Of a stretch of DNA of 64,000 nt, positions 56,184-64,000 are shown piece by piece. The stretch is from Martinezella rhizogenes. GTDB taxonomy: Bacteria; Pseudomonadota; Alphaproteobacteria; Rhizobiales; Rhizobiaceae. The notes beneath the pieces were generated by a model. The model was not told the DNA's origin. It saw only the letters and a program-made list of their open reading frames with translations, and did no database searches. The translations under genes were made by a program, and so were the position numbers. Every line of letters begins with the position of its first letter. Within the stretch, counting starts at the first letter, position 1. Location: contig JAAMEZ010000014.1 of NCBI GenBank assembly GCA_013322215.1, positions 62,001-126,000 on the forward strand, read 5' to 3'.

Positions 56184-59100
56184 ATGAGTCACGATATCGA
56201 TGAATATTTGGACGTTTTTATAGGCGACCCAATCGCGCACCGCTCAGAAGTAAAGCTTCTCAGAGCTATGAGTAAATTCTCCAACGAACACAAACAGCCG
56301 CTTCTGGTGTTCGCCAATTTCGAGCTTTCAGGTCGGCAGTTCGACTTCGTTGTCATTACAGCCAGCCGCGTTGTCGTCACCGAGGTCAAATCAAGTGCCT
56401 TCCCTGTGCGCGGCGATATCGAGGGCACGTGGGAGTACGCGACGGCCGATGGCGGTTGGGCAACCGTCACCAACGGGTACAAGCAGGCTCTTCAGCGCAA
56501 GAATATCCTTCGCGATGCCATGGGGCGCGTGCCGAGGGAATTTCATCCCGACGCACACGTTGTTTTCAGCGACGATATTCCTGAAGGCTCCAATCTCCCG
56601 CTTGGAAACTTCAAGGTGCATGTTGGCGGTTTGGCGGAATTTCTTACAGCCCTTTCTCGGAAAGATGGCAACCCCTGGTCTCTTGAGGAGTGGAGGCAAT
56701 GGGCTGAACGTCAGCGCCTCAGAAGAGTGCCGTTGATCGAGGCATTCGACAATGCGCCGGCCGAATTGATGAGGCGGTATCGGGAAGCTCTCGTCAGGGA
56801 CTATCAGCCGCAGGCCGATGGCTGGATAGCCGCCAGCGATCAGCAACGTGATGCCATTTCATCTGCACTGGTTGGGGGAAGTACAGGAGTATTCGTCACA
56901 GGACCCTCGGGATGTGGCAAGACCCTGATGGCGAAGGCGGCCGCGGTGCATCTCGCGCGGGATGAAGCTGTAGTCCTGTTTGTGCACGCAAAAGAAATTT
57001 CGGGATCGCTTGCTGACGTCCTGAAAGCCGAAATTGCGCTAGTTGCCGATATTCCCTTAGCCTCGTTGCTGAGAGCTGTCCGGCAGACGTCCGCGCGGGC
57101 GTGCATCTTTCTTGACGGCATAAACGAGTTACCCGGCGCCATCTTCGAAAAAACGCTTCGTGGGCTGAAAATCCTTGCCAGGAGATACGGAGCGCAGCTG
57201 GTGGTCACCAGCCAAGGCAAGAGGCCCTCCATTCTCGAAGGGCTGGCACTGATCGCGGTGAGTGAACCGGATGATGACCTGAAGAACAGGATCGCGACAT
57301 CAGTAGCAGCATCCTCTCTGTCTGCTGAGGCGAAGAAGGTTCTCGCGGGGGTGCGAAGCGGCCTTGAGGCGAGAATGGTAGCCGAGCTTCAAGGAGAGCT
57401 CGGCCCTGATGCGACAAGAAGCAGTCTTGTTGATCAGATCATCCGCAAACGCTTGGGACAGAAAGCGAGAACCTGCTATGCTGGCCTGAGATCCTTTGCC
57501 CTTCAGCTCTTTGGCCAGTTCTCCTATTCGGTGACCGAGACGGCATTCGACGAAATCATGATCGCGAATGGCCTTGGCGATGAGCAGTGCGAGACAATGC
57601 TCTCATCCGGCCTGCTCGAACGTCGCGCCGGCCGCATCTCTTTCTTTCACGAGATGTTCCTGTTTGGCTGCGCCGCGCAGGCCTACGCGCAGCTTGCCCG
57701 TTCGGAAACAGGCACAGTGTCGCAAACGCTGAATACCGCCTTTGCTGAAGCCCTGGCACCGGATGTTTTGGCGGCGGTCGACGACGAGACAACAGCCTGC
57801 AAAATTCTGGGCTCCCTGACGAGCGCCGATATTTTAGCAAAATCAGCCATGGGCGAATCTGGCCCGATAGCCAAATCAGCATCGCGCAAGATTTTGGCCC
57901 GAGCCGTGTCCCGGATACTATCCGACATTGAAAGCCTGCGGTTGGTGCTTCGTTTGAGTGAGGACAAGGTCAATGTCGAATGGGAGAAACTGCCTGACTA
58001 TAGCAAAGAAGAGATCGCACAGTTCTGCGGTTTGGGCATTGCGGCGAAATATGGTGCCGCGGTGGAGGAGTACCTGAAACTATGTCGCGCTATGGACGCG
58101 CGGCTCCTGTCGGAGCGCAAACGGCTCGATGAAGATGCCCGAAGGTACAATATCGGACTACGAAATGTGAGCTTTGGACTTGCGTATCTCGGTCTGTACT
58201 CCGGTTGGAAATCGAGTTTCCGGCTCATGGTTGGAGCTGCCCAATCGTTCTGGGAAGACGTTGGACAAAGCGAAATAATGCGCTCCAAGCACTTGATGGA
58301 TTTGACATCGGGCGAATTGCATTTCGTCGTAGAACATCGGCATTTCCTGTATGCCGGGCATGAATCGTCGTTCTGCGAGCAACTCGCGGAGGTGATTACG
58401 GCGAGGTTCCGGCGCGAGCCGTATCATGTGCAGCTCGCGATCTTGCACGCCGCCGGTTTTGTCCGCCGTGCCTCAGAGAAGGCGCTTAGCACCCTAACGG
58501 AAGCGCTCCAGCAACTTGAGCCGAATGATTTTCACATCTTTATCAGCACCAGCATTGTCGAGGCGCTGAAACCTCTGGGCGCGCTTGACGACAGTGCGGA
58601 GGAGGCAAGAGAAGGAATAAAACACGAGCTGCACACCGTGCTGGACGGCAAGGATGAAGAAGATATTTTTGAGCAGGCGTTGTCGATCTACATTGCCCAG
58701 TTCGACCACCCGTTCGATGGCATATATTGCGAGGAGATCAACGCCCTTTCGGATATCGATAAGAAGCGGTTGGTAACCCGGGCTTTTCAGGCAGATAGCG
58801 TTCGTCACTCCATGTCCCTAAAATGGCTGGCGACCGCAGTGTCAGAAGAAGATGACCCTTCGGATGCACCGCTGTTCATTCGCTATGCTCGTTATCCGGA
58901 AACCAATCCGCACTGGCAGGACGAAATCGCGGTTTTTGTTTTGGCGACGAGATTCCTGGCGAGACACGGGGTCGCATTGCCGGAGACGCCTACAGATGAC
59001 GATCGCCAGCGATGTTTCGTCCGCCTGCGTGACATCGTAAGTTATGTAGAAGTTCGTTCGCAGGCGGCCTTGTCCGCCGCAGCGGCTGCCTGGGAAGCGT

Positions 59101-59447
59101 TGCTGCTTATGCCTGCTCCGATCGTTATCAGTTGCCTGCATGATGTAGTTCGGGAGGGGCTTGAGCATCGTTCGCCAATGCCCGAGCCGAGAGGCTATGG
59201 ATCGGTAGAAATTTTGCAACTCTTTCCAGCGGAATTATTGAAACTTGGGCGACTTTTCCTGTCGCAGGGCACTCCTGCATTCGACAGTTGTGACCGCAAC
59301 GACGGGCAAGCCACGGATTGGGCGGTCAGCGTCGTCGGGGAGCTGGGCGACAGAAGTGATTTAGGAACGCTACGAACTCTTCTAAATCAGCAGGATTTCG
59401 CGCGATCGGCGACAGGCGCCATTCGCCGGATCGAAACACGCTGTTAA
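56184..59447 (+). CDS. NERD-nuclease-STAND NTPase fusion, candidate anti-phage protein (1087 aa)
   Basis: The N-terminal 180 residues are a NERD nuclease-related domain: Glu22 (SEVKLLRAMS), Asp54 (GRQFDFVVIT) and Glu67-x-Lys69 (VVVTEVKSS). A P-loop NTPase follows: Walker A GPSGCGKT (240-247) and Walker B IFLDGIN (308-314). The rest is helical repeat without named domains, the likely sensor. The ATG at 56184 (MSHDIDEYLD) is chosen because the domain starts there; an upstream TTG would add 46 residues of poor sequence. It follows komA by 170 bases on the same strand and closes the defence island. It could be a separate system or an added part of the local one. Confidence 0.78.
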   Translation: MSHDIDEYLDVFIGDPIAHRSEVKLLRAMSKFSNEHKQPLLVFANFELSGRQFDFVVITASRVVVTEVKSSAFPVRGDIEGTWEYATADGGWATVTNGYKQALQRKNILRDAMGRVPREFHPDAHVVFSDDIPEGSNLPLGNFKVHVGGLAEFLTALSRKDGNPWSLEEWRQWAERQRLRRVPLIEAFDNAPAELMRRYREALVRDYQPQADGWIAASDQQRDAISSALVGGSTGVFVTGPSGCGKTLMAKAAAVHLARDEAVVLFVHAKEISGSLADVLKAEIALVADIPLASLLRAVRQTSARACIFLDGINELPGAIFEKTLRGLKILARRYGAQLVVTSQGKRPSILEGLALIAVSEPDDDLKNRIATSVAASSLSAEAKKVLAGVRSGLEARMVAELQGELGPDATRSSLVDQIIRKRLGQKARTCYAGLRSFALQLFGQFSYSVTETAFDEIMIANGLGDEQCETMLSSGLLERRAGRISFFHEMFLFGCAAQAYAQLARSETGTVSQTLNTAFAEALAPDVLAAVDDETTACKILGSLTSADILAKSAMGESGPIAKSASRKILARAVSRILSDIESLRLVLRLSEDKVNVEWEKLPDYSKEEIAQFCGLGIAAKYGAAVEEYLKLCRAMDARLLSERKRLDEDARRYNIGLRNVSFGLAYLGLYSGWKSSFRLMVGAAQSFWEDVGQSEIMRSKHLMDLTSGELHFVVEHRHFLYAGHESSFCEQLAEVITARFRREPYHVQLAILHAAGFVRRASEKALSTLTEALQQLEPNDFHIFISTSIVEALKPLGALDDSAEEAREGIKHELHTVLDGKDEEDIFEQALSIYIAQFDHPFDGIYCEEINALSDIDKKRLVTRAFQADSVRHSMSLKWLATAVSEEDDPSDAPLFIRYARYPETNPHWQDEIAVFVLATRFLARHGVALPETPTDDDRQRCFVRLRDIVSYVEVRSQAALSAAAAAWEALLLMPAPIVISCLHDVVREGLEHRSPMPEPRGYGSVEILQLFPAELLKLGRLFLSQGTPAFDSCDRNDGQATDWAVSVVGELGDRSDLGTLRTLLNQQDFARSATGAIRRIETRC

Positions 59448-59875
59448 GTTTCTCTATCTGACAGCCGCCACACATGCATTCTTATGTGCGACCGGTTTTA
59501 GCATCAACCACACCAAGGCATTAGGCCTTTGACAGGCGCCCTCCTCTGCTTGTGGTGAACCCGTTAGGTCGAAATGGTGAGCTGAGTTTCCAGCTTAAGG
59601 CTTCGATGAAATCGGTAAGTAAGAGCGATAGTGGGCTTACCTTGCATCCACCCGGTGTCAAGAGTAACTGGGGCAAAATCGATGGCGGTTTCTCTTGCTT
59701 GTCGCATCGAGCAATGGTCTCGATCGTTTTAGGAGCAACATCGACACCGGGTCAGGTCCAACAGCCTCAAAAATTTCCCCGCGGATTGCTGTAACCTTTT
59801 TGTCGAGAGATCCGAACATTGGAGTGACCGTAAACCCGGATACATTTCCGGCCAATCAATGTCAGGAGATTTCAG
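59448..59875. other. Intergenic region with the SigF-type promoter
   Basis: About 430 bases between the defence island and the redox operon. Apart from the promoter at 59791, no gene or terminator was recognised. Confidence 0.5.
59791..59816 (+). promoter_or_regulatory. SigF-type ECF promoter of the redox operon
   Basis: GTAACC (59791-59796), exactly 16 bases, CGAA (59813-59816). This is the full consensus known for Caulobacter SigF. It lies 60 bases before the thioredoxin-like gene, in an operon that itself encodes a SigF/NrsF pair. Confidence 0.8.
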
Positions 59876-60277
59876 ATGCGCTTTTCAAAAATGACGACTG
59901 TCGCCATTTTGGCCCTTAGCCTTTTCGGAGGACTGAGTTCTGCCGCCTTCGCCGGAGTAGAGCAGCCTTATACGCAGGAGGCGTTCGAGAACTCTCAGCA
60001 TGAGGACAGGCCAATCCTCGTGCACATTACCGCTCCCTGGTGCCCTTACTGTGCCAAGCAGCGGCCTATCCTCGACAGTCTGGAGAACAAGGCGGCATTT
60101 AAGGATCTGGTCGTCTACAACATCGATTTCGACACACAAAAGGATCTTGTCCGAGCCATGGGCGCCCAGAAGCAAAGCACTCTGATCGTATTTCATGGCA
60201 CCGCCGAAAAAGCGCGCTCGGTTGGAGATACCAACGCCGGCTCAATCGAAGCATTGCTGGAAAAAGCGAACAACTAG
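59876..60277 (+). CDS. Exported thioredoxin-like protein
   Basis: A 133-residue protein with a signal peptide (TTVAILALSLFGGLSSAAFA) and a thioredoxin domain whose redox site is Trp55-Cys-Pro-Tyr-Cys59 (APWCPYCAKQ). It should work in the periplasm, reducing or repairing disulfides, fed with electrons by the CcdA protein encoded next. GTCAGGAG precedes the ATG. First gene of a SigF-type operon. Confidence 0.88.
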   Translation: MRFSKMTTVAILALSLFGGLSSAAFAGVEQPYTQEAFENSQHEDRPILVHITAPWCPYCAKQRPILDSLENKAAFKDLVVYNIDFDTQKDLVRAMGAQKQSTLIVFHGTAEKARSVGDTNAGSIEALLEKANN

Positions 60278-60349
60278 TTTGTTGTTTGACACATTTGCTC
60301 CGCAAGCCAGGCCTGCTTCGACAAGGAAACGATCTATGAGGACGTCGGC

Positions 60350-61078
60350 GTGACCTTATCATTTTCGAGTATGGGATTAGGATTTGCTGCCGGCATCATC
60401 TCGACCTTGTCCCCCTGCGTGCTACCCTTACTGCCGCTCGTACTCGGCCCGGCGCTCGCCGTAAGTCGCCGGGCCGTGGCCGCGTTGCTTGTCGGTTTGG
60501 CGCTGTCTTTCGCCGGCATCGGAGTATTTGTCGCCACGGTGGGCTTTGCAATCGGTCTCGACGGCGATGTGTTCCGTAACATATCGGCTATTCTGTTGGC
60601 AGCATTGGGCGCTGTACTGCTGAGCGGCGCATTACAGCAACGGTTCGCCTTGGCAACAGGCGGCCTTGGCAACATGGGCGGCCGCCTTATTGCCCGCATG
60701 AATCCGGGTAGTGTAAAAGGGCAGTTCACGGTTGGCGTGCTGCTGGGCGCCGTCTGGAGCCCTTGCGTGGGACCGACGCTCGGTGCTGCTTCCATGTTCG
60801 CAGCGCGGGGTCAAAACCTGGCAAATGCAACTGCAATCATGCTTGCATTCGGGTTTGGGACCTCGGTCCCTTTGCTTATCGTCGGATCGCTATCGCGAAC
60901 CGCGATGATGCGCTGGCGGGGCCAAATGATGAGCGCCGGGTACGCGGGCAAGCTTATACTCGGCGGCAGCGCAGTGATAGTTGCGGCGCTGATCTTGACC
61001 GGTACCGATCGCGTTCTGGAGTCTGCACTTGTTGCCGCTTCACCTGCGTGGCTTACCGACTTCACTACGCGGCTTTGA
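60350..61078 (+). CDS. CcdA/DsbD-type thiol-electron transporter
   Basis: A 242-residue membrane protein with six segments and the two CcdA cysteine sites (STLSPCVLPLLP with Cys23 and AVWSPCVGPTLG). It carries electrons across the inner membrane to periplasmic thiol proteins, here probably the thioredoxin-like partner. The sigma gene starts two bases after its stop. Confidence 0.9.
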   Translation: MTLSFSSMGLGFAAGIISTLSPCVLPLLPLVLGPALAVSRRAVAALLVGLALSFAGIGVFVATVGFAIGLDGDVFRNISAILLAALGAVLLSGALQQRFALATGGLGNMGGRLIARMNPGSVKGQFTVGVLLGAVWSPCVGPTLGAASMFAARGQNLANATAIMLAFGFGTSVPLLIVGSLSRTAMMRWRGQMMSAGYAGKLILGGSAVIVAALILTGTDRVLESALVAASPAWLTDFTTRL

Positions 61079-61079
61079 G

Positions 61080-61640
61080 GTGCGTGAGTTGCGCGAGACG
61101 GATCCGCAGAAATGGTCAGTGCTTATGGTACGGGCGCAAGATGGCGATATGGATGCCTATCAAAGCCTGCTGCTTGGTGTCACACCCTATCTGCGGGCCA
61201 TCGCAAGCCGGGCACATCCCAATGGGAGTGATGTGGAAGATACTGTTCAGGACGTGCTGCTTACGTTGCATGAGGTACGACAAACCTATGATCCGTCACG
61301 CCCATTCAAGCCCTGGCTGGCTGGCATTGCGCGATATCGTATTGCGGACCGTTTGCGAATTCTGGGGCGGGCCGTGGCCCGAGAAGTTCCGCTGGATGCC
61401 GAGCACGAATCCATTGCCACCAGCGCCCAAAGCCACGACGTACTGGATAGCCGCGCCGTCAACGCTGCCCTGCGGGCTCTTCCGGAAGGACAGCGTCAGG
61501 CCATCATGCTATTGAGGTTGAACGAGCGATCGTTGAAGGAAGCTGCTGCGGAGAGCGGGATGTCGATTGCGTCTTTGAAAGTCTCTGTCCACCGGGGCGT
61601 CAAAGCGCTCAGGCGTCTTCTTGGCGAGGGGCGTGAGTAA
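61080..61640 (+). CDS. ECF sigma factor, SigF-like (second copy)
   Basis: A sigma factor of about 186 residues with region 2 (DVEDTVQDVLLTLHEVRQTY, RPFKPWLAGIARYRIADRLR) and region 4 (SLKEAAAESGMSIASLKVSV). The GTG at 61080 directly follows the ccdA stop; an ATG at 61125 is an alternative. The nrsF gene begins right after its stop. About half of its residues resemble the sigma at 6463. It should recognise GTAACC-N16-CGAA and activate its own operon when NrsF lets go. Confidence 0.88.
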   Translation: MRELRETDPQKWSVLMVRAQDGDMDAYQSLLLGVTPYLRAIASRAHPNGSDVEDTVQDVLLTLHEVRQTYDPSRPFKPWLAGIARYRIADRLRILGRAVAREVPLDAEHESIATSAQSHDVLDSRAVNAALRALPEGQRQAIMLLRLNERSLKEAAAESGMSIASLKVSVHRGVKALRRLLGEGRE

Positions 61641-62300
61641 ATGGAGACCACTAGTTTCATCAAGACCCTGACGAACGCGGCTCAGCCCGTGCGCGCGATC
61701 CGGTCGCCATTTGTTCGCACCACTTACTGGCTCCTGATTGCCGCTGCTGTTCTGATCCTGCTGTTGGCAGAGCATGGCCTGCGATCGGATATTGTAAACC
61801 AGCTGCGAAATCCGTTGTTCCTCGTGGGAACGGCGGCATCCTTTCTGACGAGCGTGCTGGCCGCGCACAGTTGTCTGATTGCAAGCCTACCCGACCGATC
61901 ACGCTTCTACCTCTTGCTTCCGCTTCCGCCGCTCGCGGTTTGGATGGCGACCGTCGGTTATGGTTGCCTCACGAATTGGGTGAGCTACGACGCCGGCGGA
62001 TTGCGGATGGGGACTGCTGTTCAGTGCTTTGCCACGGTCCTCCTCGTCAGCTTGCCATTGTCGATATCGATGTTCGTGATGTTGCGGCACACCGTCCGCC
62101 TGCGGCCGAGCTTTGTCACTCTGGTCGCCGGGCTGGCCGTCGCCGGGATGACGTCGACAGCGATGGCGCTACTCTACCGCCTTGATGCCACCATCATGAA
62201 TCTGATCTGGAACCTCGGAACGGCGGCTCTGATCGTCATCTTCAAAGCGATTTTCGGGCGGCGAGTCCTAAAGACGATCGCGGGAGCTCTCAAAGGATGA
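61641..62300 (+). CDS. NrsF (DUF1109) family anti-sigma factor (second copy)
   Basis: A 219-residue protein with six membrane segments and an N-terminal sigma-binding tail (SFIKTLTNAAQPVRAIRSPF). The final part (LLYRLDATIMNLIWNLGTAA) lacks the HCPxDSPLF motif present in the copy at 5841, so the stimulus may differ. ATG directly abuts the sigma stop. Confidence 0.85.
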   Translation: METTSFIKTLTNAAQPVRAIRSPFVRTTYWLLIAAAVLILLLAEHGLRSDIVNQLRNPLFLVGTAASFLTSVLAAHSCLIASLPDRSRFYLLLPLPPLAVWMATVGYGCLTNWVSYDAGGLRMGTAVQCFATVLLVSLPLSISMFVMLRHTVRLRPSFVTLVAGLAVAGMTSTAMALLYRLDATIMNLIWNLGTAALIVIFKAIFGRRVLKTIAGALKG

Positions 62301-62477
62301 GCGCCGTGGAGAGCGATAGCGCACCCCTTGAGTACCGACTGGAAAGTTGTTTGCTAATTGGTACGGCTCTTGCCAGGAACGCATCCCTCAATTTTGCTGT
62401 GCATAATTGTTGAGGTGAAATCCAAAGAGCATCCGTGCCGATTCCGTCATTAGGCCAAATCATGATTCAATCCCGGG

Positions 62478-63170
62478 ATGGCAAAGAGACCGCTTCCCTC
62501 GGTTGAACATGTCGAAACGCTGTCGCTTGTGGCGATGCGCCGGCTCGTGGGCGGGCTTGTCGAAGAGCTGCATGGGCTGAAAGCCGAGGTCGCAGCATTG
62601 CGATCCGAGAACGAAGCTCTCCGCGAGGAAAATGCAGAGCTCCGACTGGAAAACACCCGGCTGAAAGTCGAGAACCAGCAACTGCGCGACGAGATCGCGC
62701 GGCTGAAGAGCCTGCCGCCAAGGCCGCCATTTCGCCCATCCGGCATGGATAAGGCGACCGATATCAAATCCGGCGACAAACAAGCGGGCAAGAAGAAGCC
62801 GCGCGGCCCTAAGCTCGATGTGAAACGGGTCAGCCGGGAAGAGATCCTACGTGCCAAGGTTCCGGTTGGCTCGCGGTTCAAAGGCTATAAAAGCTGTTTC
62901 GTGCGGGAACTGGTGCTGTCGGCGGGGCTTGTTCATTACCGACGCGAATGCTGGGTGACACCGGACGGCAAGACGGTACTGGCACCGCTGCCCGCGGGGA
63001 TCGTCGGCGGCTATGGAGCGAACCTCAGGCGGTTTTGCCTGATGCTGCACGCGCAAGGGCAAGTGACGACTGGGCGACTGACCACGTTGCTAAATGATAT
63101 CGGCGTCGAGATCTCGAAACGCCAGGTCGTGCGCCTTCTCCCGATTGTGGTTGGCTTTCCCCTTTGTTAA
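62478..63170 (+). pseudogene. Transposase (IS66-like), N-terminal part, truncated
   Basis: 230 residues of a transposase with a Glu-rich leucine-zipper-like coiled coil (AALRSENEALREENAELRLE), a basic linker and the conserved stretch VGSRFKGYKSCFVRELVLSA, ISKRQVVRLL. The catalytic DDE core is missing; similarity ends at RLLP and a foreign, AT-rich sequence follows. Probably cut by another insertion or a deletion. Confidence 0.75.
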
Positions 63171-63474
63171 CCATATGAATTAACGCTGTTCTTTTATCTT
63201 GTTGAAGCGAAATCGGATGTTGCTTCCGTTGGTCAGACGGTGATTTTTTGCGGCCTTGGCTATCGATAGGTATCAAGTATCGATACATATAACCCGCCAG
63301 AAATATAGGTATATTACGGAATTCAATCACATTATAGGAATAGAAATTACTTAATTTTAATATTTTTATGGGTGACGATAGCTAAACTTATTATTTTATA
63401 TATCAAAGCGCTTCTTGAAAGCTTGGAAACGCAGACGGATTGGCAATCCTGTATACAACTAATATTACCATGGT
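63171..63474. other. AT-rich intergenic region
   Basis: About 300 bases, clearly more AT-rich than the rest of the window. No gene, terminator or insertion-end was recognised. It contrasts with the neighbours and may be the edge of a transferred segment. Confidence 0.5.
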
Positions 63475-64000
63475 CTATGTTCTTCCCGCTTGTTCTCTGA
63501 ATTTCGTGCCTTTCGCGATTGCCAACAGCCGAAAGATCGCGCGTTTCGGATTGGATTCGAGCCAGACGACCGACGTGAAACTGACACTGCCCGGCCCCAC
63601 AAGTGGCCGCCACACCGCATGGTCAATTCTCATAGTTCTTGCAAGGCTTTCGCACGCAACCGCAATGCCCTTGCCAAGCTGAACATCGATGAAAATGGTC
63701 GATTGGCTAACGTTGCGACGTTGAATGGCTAAGCATTCTGTAGAAGTTGTTATATCCGACAACAAATGCGGATCAAACTGTGGAACATCCTTCTCTGTCG
63801 GGATCAGAAGATGATTGCCGGCAAGGTCCACCCAAGATAGAGCCGACCTGTCACACATTGGGTGTCCCGCTGGAAGGAGAACAACAAGACGCTCTTCCGA
63901 GATCACCTCGCTTGTACAGGACCTAGCACGGCAACTGCCACACATGAAGGCAACGTCCAGCACACGGCGACGTATGGCGTGGACGTGGTTTCGGTACGCA
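63475..64000 (-). CDS. LysR family regulator, C-terminal part (5' end outside window)
   Basis: The effector-binding domain of a LysR regulator: LDVAFMCGS, SEERLVVLLPAGHPMCDRSA, IDVQLGKGIAVACESLAR, VSFTSVVWLESNPKRAIFRL. The frame stays open to the window edge, so the helix-turn-helix half lies outside. Its target cannot be told. Confidence 0.85.
   Translation of the reverse strand, partial: AYRNHVHAIRRRVLDVAFMCGSCRARSCTSEVISEERLVVLLPAGHPMCDRSALSWVDLAGNHLLIPTEKDVPQFDPHLLSDITTSTECLAIQRRNVSQSTIFIDVQLGKGIAVACESLARTMRIDHAVWRPLVGPGSVSFTSVVWLESNPKRAIFRLLAIAKGTKFREQAGRT

Noticed and set aside
55052..59447. RADAR system (adenosine deaminase plus ATPase)
   Set aside because: The deaminase is a 320-residue classical fold, far shorter than RdrB, and the NTPase is a NERD-STAND fusion, not RdrA; the HAM1 and SIR2 partners point to Kongming.

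Overview
The window looks like an accessory region, probably a megaplasmid, chromid or genomic island, of an alphaproteobacterium in the Rhizobiales (Rhizobium/Agrobacterium/Sinorhizobium type). Pointers are ROSE-type RNA thermometers in front of two small heat-shock genes, a CIRCE-like site and RpoH-type promoters, a Usg protein, DUF982, DUF6481 and DUF4112 proteins, paired ECF-sigma/NrsF modules, a sigma-54 promoter on a cyanate operon, and a small RNA with repeated CCTCCTCCC loops. Stress genes, relics and insertion sequences are mixed together. No rRNA, tRNA, CRISPR array or replication genes were seen.

Layout. 0-7 kb: the end of a Nos-type ABC exporter, sulP, nhaA, and a first NrsF/ECF-sigma pair. 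7-11.3 kb: a sigma-54 promoter driving an FNT channel and cyanase, then an alcohol dehydrogenase cut off by an IS110 element. 11.6-20 kb: a heat-shock block with two hsp20 genes, a groES-groEL operon followed by three small genes, a glycosyltransferase broken by one stop codon, a glycogen-debranching-type enzyme, and usg. 20.8-26.8 kb: a tightly coupled operon of three SPFH (HflK/HflC-like) proteins and a His-rich P1B-type ATPase. 27.2-33.2 kb: a detoxification regulon (frameshifted aldehyde dehydrogenase, alpha/beta hydrolase, acetoacetate-decarboxylase-like protein, old yellow enzyme, DJ-1/PfpI protein) around a MerR regulator. Its three operons share near-identical promoters with 19-bp spacers. 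33.5-36.2 kb: MarR, isochorismatase-like, a small membrane protein and an MFS exporter. 36.6-46.2 kb: many small stress-type proteins, two cold-shock proteins, a single-domain response regulator, the multi-hairpin anti-Shine-Dalgarno sRNA, a ligD relic, and a second ROSE-controlled hsp20 operon.

47.3-59.4 kb is a defence island. Two very large nuclease-STAND NTPase fusions flank three genes for an adenosine deaminase, a HAM1/ITPase-like protein and a SIR2 protein. That trio matches the Kongming (KomA/KomB/KomC) dITP-signalling anti-phage system. KomB lacks the usual catalytic Asp, as expected of a dITP sensor rather than an enzyme, and KomA has Arg where adenosine deaminases have the Asp that contacts the ribose 5'-OH. 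The 2055-aa PD-(D/E)xK-STAND protein and the 1087-aa NERD-STAND protein are Avs-like candidate phage sensors. They are the least characterised parts of the window.

59.8-62.3 kb: a second sigma operon (thioredoxin-like, CcdA, ECF sigma, NrsF) with an exact SigF-type promoter, GTAACC-N16-CGAA. 62.4-64 kb: a truncated transposase and the C-terminal part of a LysR regulator running off the end. At least seven copies of a short intergenic repeat, resembling the complement of a tRNA T-arm, are scattered between 11 and 47 kb, all in the same orientation.
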